Shown piece after piece: positions 1 through 5,906 of a DNA stretch of 5,906 nt (position 1 is its first letter; each line of letters opens with the position of its first letter). Both the position numbers and the translations under genes were made by a program. The DNA comes from Candidatus Neoflavobacterium equi (GTDB lineage Bacteria > Bacteroidota > Bacteroidia > Flavobacteriales > Flavobacteriaceae). The notes under the pieces were generated by a model. The model was not told the DNA's origin, did not search any database, and saw nothing but the letters and a program-made list of their open reading frames with translations. The DNA lies in NCBI GenBank assembly GCA_018065745.1, contig JAGHSS010000040.1:1-5906 (forward strand). The letters are read 5' to 3'.

Positions 1-10
1 ATATAAAGCT

Positions 11-235
11 ATGTTGAAAAAAATTAGTAAACCGTTTTTTTTTGCTTTAGCACTATTTATAATTTTGACTTCAGCAAATTTTATCGACAATGAAATTATC
101 CAAGTTGATTGTAGATGGAGAACAATTTACACACATGCTAATGGGGATGTTTCCTATACAGATTGGACTTATGGTAAATGTAATGTGACAATAGATGACG
201 ATGGTAATAGAGCGTTACTCCCATCACATAATTAA
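11..235 (+). CDS. small secreted two-cysteine protein, function unknown
   Basis: This 74-residue protein belongs to no family I recognise. Residues 1-22 look like a Sec signal peptide: a basic start (KK, then K7), a hydrophobic core rich in Phe, Leu and Ile (about 9-20), and a small-residue end (TSA). Cleavage would leave about 50 residues. The mature part has exactly two cysteines, C34 and C57, which could form a disulfide after export, and is rich in aromatic residues and Asp/Asn with little hydrophobicity, as in a small soluble or surface peptide. The start is the only in-frame ATG with a signal peptide behind it; only 10 bases precede it, so its promoter cannot be seen. The stop is followed directly by a terminator-like hairpin, then the GLPGLI and outer-membrane barrel genes on the same strand. 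Its shape resembles small exported Bacteroidota peptides such as NVEALA-type proteins, but I see no NVEALA motif. The gene reality is likely; the role is unknown. Confidence 0.6.
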   Translation: MLKKISKPFFFALALFIILTSANFIDNEIIQVDCRWRTIYTHANGDVSYTDWTYGKCNVTIDDDGNRALLPSHN

Positions 236-237
236 AT

Positions 238-279
238 GAAATGATAGTTACTAATTATAGAAACTATCATTTCGTTTTT
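238..279 (+). terminator. terminator-like hairpin after the small secreted gene
   Basis: A perfect 12-bp inverted repeat (GAAATGATAGTT at 238-249 and AACTATCATTTC at 262-273) encloses a 12-base loop and is followed by G and five T (275-279). It begins three bases after the stop codon of the small gene, the usual place for an intrinsic terminator. The stem is AT-rich and the loop large, so it may be leaky. Only 12 bases separate it from the next ATG, with no visible promoter, so it could act as an attenuator or mRNA-stabilising 3' end within a longer operon. Confidence 0.65.
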
Positions 280-291
280 AATAATTAAGCC

Positions 292-1071
292 ATGAAAAAC
301 TTTTTAATCCTTCTTGTGTTTTTTTTGCCATGGTGGACCACGGCACAACCTCTACAACCGCATCACGGAATATTTTCCATAAAGGTGGACTACAACTTCC
401 TGTATGAACATAGTGAACCTGATCATGGGATTCACTACGAACTGTATTTGAATGACAAATACAGTTTGTACCGCATGTTGGCTATCAACAAAAAACAACA
501 GGTTTCCCACAGTGCCACTGGAGAAATATCAATCAGGGAATATCCAAATTCAAAAAATGCAGCATATTACCTCACAGATCTTCAATCAAAGCAACTGCTG
601 TTCAGAGAAAACATAGCTTTTGTCAATCACTATTTTGAAGAAATTCCACCAAAAATCCAATGGACAGTCCACAATCAAACCAAGAAAATTGGAACCCATA
701 TCTGTAAAAAAGCCACTGGAAAATTCAGAGGTAGAACATATACCGCTTGGTTTACAGAGGCTATTCCAACCAATGCTGGTCCCTTCAAATTCCACGGTCT
801 TCAAGGACTAACGCTAGAAATTACGGAAGACACAGGATATTTCTCCATAAAAGCTACCAAAATAACCACTGCATTGCGAACAGATTTAAGCAGTGATATA
901 AAACTGATTAAAACACATACAAAAAGATCAGACATGACCACCTACCAAAGGTTACAAAAAAGAATGCATGAGGACAGAACCAATTATATGAATTCTAAAA
1001 TCCCAAAAGGAAGTCCCAAATTTATACTTACACCAGTTGACGAGAGAAAATTCATTGAAATATTCGAATGA
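292..1071 (+). CDS. GLPGLI-family exported protein
   Basis: This 259-residue protein fits the GLPGLI family (TIGR01200-type), exported Bacteroidota proteins of unknown function usually encoded beside a carboxypeptidase-like/TonB-receptor-like outer-membrane protein. Residues 1-19 form a signal peptide ending in TTAQ, a typical flavobacterial cleavage context, so the product is probably periplasmic. The family core lies at about 120-180: a Trp (W124), the turn IGTHICKKA (133-141), GRTYTAWFT (147-155), IP (158-159), GP (163-164), and then the name motif, which here reads GLQGLTLEI (169-177) instead of GLPGLI. The C-terminal third is basic and probably a helical/extended tail. The start ATG is chosen because it opens directly into the signal peptide; there is no Shine-Dalgarno, as usual in this phylum. 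The barrel gene follows after 15 bases, so the two are almost certainly co-transcribed. Family membership is quite secure; molecular function is not known. Confidence 0.85.
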   Translation: MKNFLILLVFFLPWWTTAQPLQPHHGIFSIKVDYNFLYEHSEPDHGIHYELYLNDKYSLYRMLAINKKQQVSHSATGEISIREYPNSKNAAYYLTDLQSKQLLFRENIAFVNHYFEEIPPKIQWTVHNQTKKIGTHICKKATGKFRGRTYTAWFTEAIPTNAGPFKFHGLQGLTLEITEDTGYFSIKATKITTALRTDLSSDIKLIKTHTKRSDMTTYQRLQKRMHEDRTNYMNSKIPKGSPKFILTPVDERKFIEIFE

Positions 1072-1086
1072 CAAAACGCTGATATT

Positions 1087-3732
1087 ATGAAACGCCTGTA
1101 TAAAATTGGATGCTGCATCTGCTTCTTAGCATTCCCATTCCAAAATGACATACACAGTCAAGAAGTGTATGTCCAGGTCCTGGATTCCTTGTCTCGCCCA
1201 ATCCCAGATGCACGCATTCTAGTTTTGGTGAAAGACGAAGTGAAATTTACGCATTACACCAACGCCAACGGTCAACTATCCTTTGTCCTTCCTCCGCATA
1301 AACAGTATACTGTGGTGTGTTCTGCATTGGAATTTGAAACACAAACAAGAAAAATTACTACAGACTCAAAAAAAATCTTGTCCCTGCACTATGTGCTCCA
1401 AAGAAAAGTGCAGCAGTTGGAAGAAGTGCTCATTACACAAGCAATCACCCAAAAAGGGGATACATTAAAATACAACGTCGCTCATTTCAAAGAGGGGAAT
1501 GAACGGGTATTGGAAGAATTGCTCAAAAAAATTCCAAACATCAGTGTGGATGAGCTAGGAGGCATCAAGGTAGGGAACAAATCCATTGAAGCCATCCTCC
1601 TTGACGGTGAGGATTTATTAGAAAAAGGGTACAAAATACTCAGCAAGAATTTGCCTGCATCCCAAATTGAACAAGTGCAGGTACTGTATAAATTTTCAAA
1701 CAACAAACAACTAAAAGACATAGAACAAAGTGACAAGGTCGCATTGAACTTGGTGTTTGATGAGGCTGCTAAAAGTAGCTGGTTTGGGAATACCACTGCA
1801 GCAAACAACCTGTTGGCAGCAGAACGCTATGACCTGAGAGCAAACGCATTGCGGTTTAATAAAACAAATAAATTTTATGGCCTTGCGAATTTCAACACTG
1901 TGGGCTATAGAGCAGTATCAGATCTGAGCTCCATATTTGCAAGCTCAAACAGCTATGCAGAAAGTCAATCTGCCAACATACCAAACTTGATTCACGTCAC
2001 TCCAAATACCCCTCAAATCAAAGATGACCGCATAAATTTCAACAATGACAAGCTCCTGTCTTTCAACAACAGTTACACCATCAACCCAAAAAACAGAATA
2101 AAAATCATCAGTATTTGGAATACAGACCGCAATCAGTTTTACAGTGACAGTAGGTATCACTTTGATGACGGAGTGGAACAGTTCTCAAATACTGAAAATC
2201 ACCAGGTCCATAAAGCGGCGAACAACACCACTTTAAAGATAGATTGGGTATCAGATTTGAGTAAAAACACAGAATTCAACATCACCGCAACCCAACATAA
2301 TGACAACCAAAAGGACCGCGGAAGATTGGTTTTCAACCAGTTTCAAACGGCAGAAGATTTACAATCTAAAACAGCACATACAAGTTTTCAATTTTTAATT
2401 ACTTCCAAAGTCTCAAAAACCACCGTTTGGCAATTTTCAGGAAATTACACCCATCAAAACAACGTTCAAGAGTACTTGATGCAACCCAATGTCTATGATT
2501 CTACAGCACAACCACTGCTACAAAATCTGGCAACACAGATCTCCTATACAGGGTTTCAAGCCATGGCATACAAGAAAATTAACACCAACCACCTTTTGGA
2601 GTGGACCACCCAAATCAACCTCCAAAGCCAAAGACTCCAATCAGCACTTAACTACCAGCCCATGCAAGATCACGTTGTCACCCTCCCCTGGACAGCGTTA
2701 CAGTGGAACGAAAACAGCCTGATGCTCCACCAAAATAAATACACGTCTCTCCTGCATCATACCTATTCCTGGAGCAATTACAGCATTTCAACCGGCATCA
2801 ACACCAGCCTGTTGCAGCAACGAGAAACCGTCAGCAACAACCAAAAACAATGGATTAACCTCCAGCCAAATCTGAAGTTTTTGTGGAACATCAACCGCAT
2901 CTCAGAATTACAGCTGACATATCAACGGTTCAATCAAAGCCTTCCCATTCATGAAATGTATGCAGCCCCCATTCACATCGCATTTAGAAATTTCATATCC
3001 GGACGGCACAGCCTCAATCAATTTCAAAATCAAAATGCGCGCTTTAATTACGAATACGGCAAAATCAGCAACCGTTTTTTTATGAACTTCCAAACGGGTA
3101 TTAACCTGGAAAACCAATATCCTGCGCTGTCCATGACCACAACAACAGACAGGACATGGTCACAGATAGTCCTGCGCAAAAACAGGCAACTGTACTTTGT
3201 CAACAACGCATATAACTATTATATTTCCAAAATAAAATCCAACGTCAAACTCCAATGGGGCTGGAATAAAAACAGATATGAAAACTGCATCAATACGCTT
3301 GGATGGAGAAAAGTAAACCAAGAAGTCGTGCAATACGGTATGGAGTACCAATCGGGATTCTCCTCAGCAGTTCAATTTTCATTGGCTTCCAATTGGCAAC
3401 AAGTCAAATACCAGGCTCAAACCTCCAATCAATACACCAACAACAGAAGCAGCCTCCAAATAAATTGGGAGATCTACAAAAGCAACAAGCTGCAGCTCAT
3501 TACAGACTATTACCACTTTGGGAACATCACAAACGCACCTAAAAACTATGTGTTTACAGATCTTCAATACCACATAAAACTGAACGATAAAGTGCAATAC
3601 TCCACCATTTTATACAATTTATTTAATACAGATAAATTTGTCAATTACCATTTGACAGATCTCAGCAGTTCTGAAACGCAATATCAATTGCTGGGTAGAT
3701 ACCTGCTGCTGAGACTCGACATCGATTTATAA
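1087..3732 (+). CDS. TonB-receptor-like outer-membrane beta-barrel protein with carboxypeptidase regulatory-like domain
   Basis: The 881-residue product reads as an outer-membrane barrel of the type paired with GLPGLI proteins. A signal peptide covers about residues 1-25 (KRLYK start, Cys/Phe-rich core). Residues 26-105 are a carboxypeptidase regulatory-like beta-sandwich (EVYVQVLDS, then PIPDARILV, TNANGQLSF). Residues 123-225 are plug-like: GDTLKYNV, VLEELLKKIPNISVDE, IEAILLDGEDL and KNLPASQIEQVQVL match the usual plug pattern of an essential DGxD turn followed by KNLPA. From about 230 to the end there are alternating aromatic/polar strands rich in Asn, Gln and Tyr, as expected for a barrel. 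The length is normal for this group. I see no clear TonB box, and the last strand ends in LRLDIDL, not in an aromatic residue. Substrate is unknown; coupling to the upstream GLPGLI protein suggests joint work on one ligand or peptide. The three close cysteines at 9, 10 and 12 do not make a lipobox. Confidence 0.85.
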   Translation: MKRLYKIGCCICFLAFPFQNDIHSQEVYVQVLDSLSRPIPDARILVLVKDEVKFTHYTNANGQLSFVLPPHKQYTVVCSALEFETQTRKITTDSKKILSLHYVLQRKVQQLEEVLITQAITQKGDTLKYNVAHFKEGNERVLEELLKKIPNISVDELGGIKVGNKSIEAILLDGEDLLEKGYKILSKNLPASQIEQVQVLYKFSNNKQLKDIEQSDKVALNLVFDEAAKSSWFGNTTAANNLLAAERYDLRANALRFNKTNKFYGLANFNTVGYRAVSDLSSIFASSNSYAESQSANIPNLIHVTPNTPQIKDDRINFNNDKLLSFNNSYTINPKNRIKIISIWNTDRNQFYSDSRYHFDDGVEQFSNTENHQVHKAANNTTLKIDWVSDLSKNTEFNITATQHNDNQKDRGRLVFNQFQTAEDLQSKTAHTSFQFLITSKVSKTTVWQFSGNYTHQNNVQEYLMQPNVYDSTAQPLLQNLATQISYTGFQAMAYKKINTNHLLEWTTQINLQSQRLQSALNYQPMQDHVVTLPWTALQWNENSLMLHQNKYTSLLHHTYSWSNYSISTGINTSLLQQRETVSNNQKQWINLQPNLKFLWNINRISELQLTYQRFNQSLPIHEMYAAPIHIAFRNFISGRHSLNQFQNQNARFNYEYGKISNRFFMNFQTGINLENQYPALSMTTTTDRTWSQIVLRKNRQLYFVNNAYNYYISKIKSNVKLQWGWNKNRYENCINTLGWRKVNQEVVQYGMEYQSGFSSAVQFSLASNWQQVKYQAQTSNQYTNNRSSLQINWEIYKSNKLQLITDYYHFGNITNAPKNYVFTDLQYHIKLNDKVQYSTILYNLFNTDKFVNYHLTDLSSSETQYQLLGRYLLLRLDIDL

Positions 3733-3771
3733 GCGTAAATTTTATAAAAAATAAATACAAATAGTGAACTT

Positions 3772-3787
3772 ATTAAGACATTAAGAC
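3772..3787 (+). repeat. tandem 8-bp direct repeat ahead of the GIN-gene promoter
   Basis: Two perfect adjacent copies of ATTAAGAC occupy 3772-3779 and 3780-3787. They lie roughly 45-60 bases upstream of the predicted transcription start of the GIN-domain gene, where an activator could bind. The repeat itself is plain to see; a regulatory role is inferred only from position, and chance is possible in AT-rich intergenic DNA. Confidence 0.5.
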
Positions 3788-3796
3788 CTTTACTGC

Positions 3797-3826
3797 TTTA
3801 AATCACTTATGTTTTATTTATATTTG
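3797..3826 (+). promoter_or_regulatory. Bacteroidota-type promoter of the GIN-domain gene
   Basis: TATATTTG at 3819-3826 matches the -7 consensus TAnnTTTG exactly. A near -33 element (TTTA at 3797-3800) lies 18 bases upstream. Transcription should start near 3831-3835, giving a short leader of about 13-17 bases before the ATG at 3848. This placement rules against the in-frame ATG at 3809, which lies upstream of the -7 element. Confidence 0.65.
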
Positions 3827-3847
3827 TATAAACCCAAGCACATCCAA

Positions 3848-4678
3848 ATGAGAAAAATATACCTGTTATTATTATTAGCACTAGCAACTACATCCATTTA
3901 CGCACAAAAGAAAGAAAAGATCAAAGGATCAAAAATTGTCACGGTAACACAAAAAGAAGTAGAGCCGTTTGAGAATTTAGAGATTTTGGACAATTTGGAA
4001 ATTTTTATCGTCAAGGGAGACAAGCAAGGATTAGAAATAGAGGCAGATGACAATTTGCACGACGCGTTGACGGCTTCCATTTCTGGAAACACCTTAACTT
4101 TGAGTGCTTTAAAAGAAGTTTCAGGAGCTAAAAAATTCAGTATCCGTTTGACTTATACCTCAGACTTAAAACTCATCACGGTTAAAAACGACGCCCAGCT
4201 AAATGCGTTAATGACGCTAACGGCAGACAATGTAACGGTTAAGAATTTTGACAATTCAAGATCATATTTAAATGTGGACGCTCCGGTTTTCACCCTGATC
4301 ATGACAGATAAGAGCAAAGGAGAATTGAATGTCAAATCAAAATCAACGACCTTGAATTTGAGTAAAAGCGTTTCATTGAAAGCCTTGGTTCAAGCAGAAG
4401 ATTTAAAAGTAGATTTGTATCAAAAAGCAACCACTACCTTGGAAGGAGATACCCAACAAGCAAGATATCGTTTGGACAACAACAGCAGTTTGACCGCAAA
4501 AAAGATGACCACTATACAAGCAGAGATTGCCACTGAAGGATATGCATCCGCAAGTGTGCAAGCCACAGAAAGTTTAAAAATCAGCGCTTCTGGAAAGTCT
4601 GAAATTCAAATTTACGGAACACCAAAAATGGAATTGACAGAATTCAGAGATACTGCAACACTTTACAAAAAACAGTAA
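3848..4678 (+). CDS. secreted GIN-domain (DUF2807) protein
   Basis: This 276-residue protein resembles the head GIN-domain / DUF2807 family, often labelled putative auto-transporter adhesin, which is common in Bacteroidota and predicted to fold as a right-handed beta-helix-like stack. A signal peptide spans 1-19 with the typical SIYAQ ending at residue 20. The hallmark start of the domain is FENLEILDNLEIFIVKGDK (41-59) followed by LEIEADDNL (62-70), and then NTLTL (81-85). From there to about 257 short beta strands repeat roughly every 18-22 residues, each with a Thr/Ser/Asn turn, and there are no cysteines. The product is probably in the periplasm or at the surface. A true adhesin role is unproven. 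The ATG at 3848 is preferred to the in-frame ATG at 3809, because the latter adds 13 residues before the signal peptide and begins upstream of the -7 promoter element. The gene stands alone, with its own promoter, and converges on trxB. Confidence 0.8.
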   Translation: MRKIYLLLLLALATTSIYAQKKEKIKGSKIVTVTQKEVEPFENLEILDNLEIFIVKGDKQGLEIEADDNLHDALTASISGNTLTLSALKEVSGAKKFSIRLTYTSDLKLITVKNDAQLNALMTLTADNVTVKNFDNSRSYLNVDAPVFTLIMTDKSKGELNVKSKSTTLNLSKSVSLKALVQAEDLKVDLYQKATTTLEGDTQQARYRLDNNSSLTAKKMTTIQAEIATEGYASASVQATESLKISASGKSEIQIYGTPKMELTEFRDTATLYKKQ

Positions 4679-4703
4679 TATTGTATTCACATATATATAC
4701 ATA

Positions 4704-4736
4704 AAAAAATGCCTCATCACAGATGAGGCATTTTTT
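4704..4736. terminator. bidirectional intrinsic terminator between the GIN gene and trxB
   Basis: GCCTCATC (4711-4718) pairs with GATGAGGC (4722-4729) around a three-base ACA loop. The stem extends through T-A and six A-T pairs to a total of 15 bp (4704-4718 with 4722-4736). The run of T after the stem on the + strand and the run of A before it (T on the - strand) make it a U-tract hairpin in both directions. It lies 25 bases after the GIN stop and 20 bases beyond the trxB stop, serving both convergent genes. Confidence 0.92.
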
Positions 4737-4756
4737 ATGCTTTTAAAGGTGCTATG

Positions 4757-5704
4757 TTATTCCAAACTTCCCAAATAACGTTCTGCATCCAAGGCTGCAA
4801 TACATCCAGATCCCGCTGCCGTGATCGCCTGTCTGTAATCTTTATCTTGAACATCTCCGCAGGCAAATACCCCAGGAACATTTGTTTTGCTTGACTTACC
4901 TTCCGTAATCAAATACCCCACTTCATCCATAGTCAGTACATTGGCAAAGATATCAGTATTGGGTTTGTGACCAATAGCCACAAAGAAACCTGTAGCTGGA
5001 ATTTCAGTTTCCACACCAGAAGCGCGGTTAACCACCTTAACACCAGTAACTACTTGACCATCACCCAAAACTTCAACAGTTTCTGTATGCATCAAAATTT
5101 CAATATTTTCAGTGTGTCTCACACGTTCTTCCATAATTTTAGAAGCTCTAAATTGCTCACTACGCACCAACATGGTTACTTTTTTACACAATTTAGACAA
5201 ATAGTGTGCTTCTTCACAAGCGCTATCTCCAGCACCAACAATTACCACCTCTTGATTTCTGTAGAAGAATCCATCACAAACGGCACAGGCAGAAACTCCA
5301 CCACCCAATTGTAAGTATTTTTGTTCAGAAGGCAATCCCAAATATTTAGCAGTTGCTCCAGTTGAGATAATCACGGTGTCTGCGTGTAACTCCAAGGTAT
5401 CATTGATCCAAACTTTCTTGATTGGTTCAGAGAAATCCATCTTTGTTGCCCATCCATCTCTCACATCTGTACCAAAACGTTTTGCTTGAGCTTGAAGTTG
5501 CATCATCATTTCTGGTCCCGTCACACCCTCTGGGTATCCTGGGAAATTCTCCACCTCATTTGTTGTTGTTAGCTGACCACCAGGTTGCATTCCCTGATAC
5601 ATTACAGGAAACATATTTGCGCGCGCTGCATAGATTGCTGCGGTATATCCTGCAGGTCCAGATCCAATGATCAAACATTTAATTCGTTCTATAGTAGTTG
5701 ACAT
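4757..5704 (-). CDS. trxB: thioredoxin reductase
   Basis: This 315-residue flavoenzyme would use NADPH to reduce thioredoxin in the cytoplasm through FAD and a redox-active disulfide. The landmarks are in order and at normal spacing. The FAD dinucleotide fold is GSGPAG (14-19), followed by the GMQPGGQL loop (38-45). ISTGA (113-117) precedes the active site CAVCD (140-144). The second, NADPH-binding fold is GAGDSA (157-162). ATGFFVAIGHKPNT lies at 237-250, and the C-terminal FAD contact is GVFACGDV (278-285) with YRQAITAAGSG (290-300). Length equals the usual low-molecular-weight bacterial enzyme. The usual NADPH phosphate motif HRRxxxR reads VRSEQFR (180-186), so the His and second Arg are replaced. 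The ATG at 5704 is preferred: an upstream in-frame TTG at 5746 would add 14 residues and run through the -7 promoter element. The gene is divergent from tRNA-Pro and convergent with the GIN gene. Confidence 0.95.
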   Translation of the reverse strand: MSTTIERIKCLIIGSGPAGYTAAIYAARANMFPVMYQGMQPGGQLTTTNEVENFPGYPEGVTGPEMMMQLQAQAKRFGTDVRDGWATKMDFSEPIKKVWINDTLELHADTVIISTGATAKYLGLPSEQKYLQLGGGVSACAVCDGFFYRNQEVVIVGAGDSACEEAHYLSKLCKKVTMLVRSEQFRASKIMEERVRHTENIEILMHTETVEVLGDGQVVTGVKVVNRASGVETEIPATGFFVAIGHKPNTDIFANVLTMDEVGYLITEGKSSKTNVPGVFACGDVQDKDYRQAITAAGSGCIAALDAERYLGSLE

Positions 5705-5729
5705 AATGTTATAATAAATTGATAGGATA

Positions 5730-5758
5730 CAAATGTAACCAAACAAACTAACAATAAA
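5730..5758 (-). promoter_or_regulatory. Bacteroidota-type promoter of trxB
   Basis: On the - strand TACATTTG (5737 down to 5730) matches TAnnTTTG exactly. A near -33 element, TTTA (5758 down to 5755), lies 17 bases upstream in a T-rich stretch. The start of transcription would fall near 5724, leaving a leader of about 20 bases before the ATG at 5704. The -33 part is weak; the -7 part is convincing. Confidence 0.6.
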
Positions 5759-5813
5759 AACAGGGGGTGATTACTTTTAACAATTATGAAATAAAAAAAA
5801 ACTTTAAAAAACG

Positions 5814-5844
5814 CTTGCAGAATTTAAATAAAGTCTTACTTTTG
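5814..5844 (+). promoter_or_regulatory. Bacteroidota-type promoter of the tRNA-Pro gene
   Basis: TACTTTTG at 5837-5844 matches the -7 consensus TAnnTTTG, and CTTG at 5814-5817 serves as the -33 element with a 19-base spacer. Transcription would begin near 5850, about 15 bases before the mature tRNA 5' end. The strong match to both elements fits a highly expressed stable RNA gene. Confidence 0.8.
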
Positions 5845-5864
5845 CACCGCAATACTGAAGAACA

Positions 5865-5906
5865 CGGGGTGTAGCGTAGCCCGGTTATCGCGCCTGCTTT
5901 GGGAGC
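5865..5906 (+). tRNA. tRNA-Pro (anticodon UGG), 3' part cut by the window edge
   Basis: The 5' half of a tRNA is present. The acceptor strand is CGGGGTG (5865-5871), then T8 and A9. The D stem pairs G10-C25, C11-G24 and G12-C23 around a loop with GG at positions 18-19. The anticodon stem 5' strand is CCTGC (5893-5897). The loop is TTTGGGA (5898-5904), giving anticodon TGG at 5900-5902 with G37 after it, the usual proline pattern. UGG reads proline codons CCA/CCG and, with a modified U34, the others. The 3' anticodon strand begins with GC (5905-5906), complementary to the start of the stem, and then the window ends. The variable, T and acceptor 3' parts are not visible. Confidence 0.9.

Noticed and set aside
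60..67. TAATTTTG matching the -7 consensus inside the small secreted gene, a possible internal promoter for the GLPGLI operon
   Set aside because: The only TTTG upstream (41-44) is 15 bases away, too close for the usual spacing, and the site lies in the AT-rich signal-peptide coding region, where chance matches are expected.
1111..1122. Cysteines 9, 10 and 12 of the barrel protein as a lipoprotein signal
   Set aside because: They fall inside the hydrophobic core immediately after the basic start, without a Leu-x-x-Cys lipobox at a usable distance, and a plug-barrel protein is not expected to be a lipoprotein.
1482..1808. 108-codon open frame on the - strand inside the barrel gene
   Set aside because: It lies fully antisense to the conserved plug domain, has no promoter or family resemblance, and is explained as a shadow of the + strand codons.
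3740..3749. Palindrome TTTTATAAAA just after the barrel gene as a terminator
   Set aside because: It is a short all-A/T palindrome with no loop, no GC stem and no following U tract, so it would not form a stable hairpin. I see no convincing terminator for the barrel gene.
4967..5314. 115-codon open frame on the + strand inside trxB
   Set aside because: It is antisense to the NADPH-domain and active-site coding region of a clear trxB; its Ser/Thr/His/Asn-rich composition looks like a reverse-complement artefact.

Overview
The window looks like chromosomal DNA from a member of the Bacteroidota, most likely a flavobacterium. Four things support this. There is a GLPGLI-family protein beside a carboxypeptidase-regulatory/plug outer-membrane barrel. 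There is a GIN-domain (DUF2807) secreted protein. The start regions are A-rich without Shine-Dalgarno sequences. At least three sites match the Bacteroidota -7 promoter consensus TAnnTTTG. Base composition is AT-rich throughout, and no mobile element, CRISPR array or integrase is visible.

Left part (1-3732, + strand): a 74-residue small secreted protein with two cysteines is followed at once by a terminator-like hairpin. After only about 12 bases comes a two-gene unit: a GLPGLI-family exported protein (259 aa) and, 15 bases later, an 881-aa outer-membrane beta-barrel protein with an N-terminal carboxypeptidase-like domain and a TonB-receptor-like plug. I see no consensus promoter between the hairpin and the GLPGLI gene. 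The three genes may therefore form one leaky-terminator operon: small secreted product, then periplasmic partner, then outer-membrane barrel. This is the most interesting hypothesis in the window, but it is inference.

Middle (3733-4756): a 115-base spacer carries a tandem 8-bp repeat and a good Bacteroidota promoter for a 276-aa secreted GIN-domain protein. That gene converges on trxB, and the two share a strong symmetrical hairpin with A and T flanks that should terminate transcription from both sides.

Right part (4757-5906): thioredoxin reductase (trxB, - strand), with its own promoter just upstream of the preferred ATG, is divergent from a tRNA-Pro(UGG) gene. The tRNA is cut off by the window edge shortly after its anticodon and has a clear promoter. 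For both the GIN gene and trxB the longest open frame runs through the -7 promoter element, so the shorter starts given here are preferred. No stretch of more than 300 bases lacks a gene.
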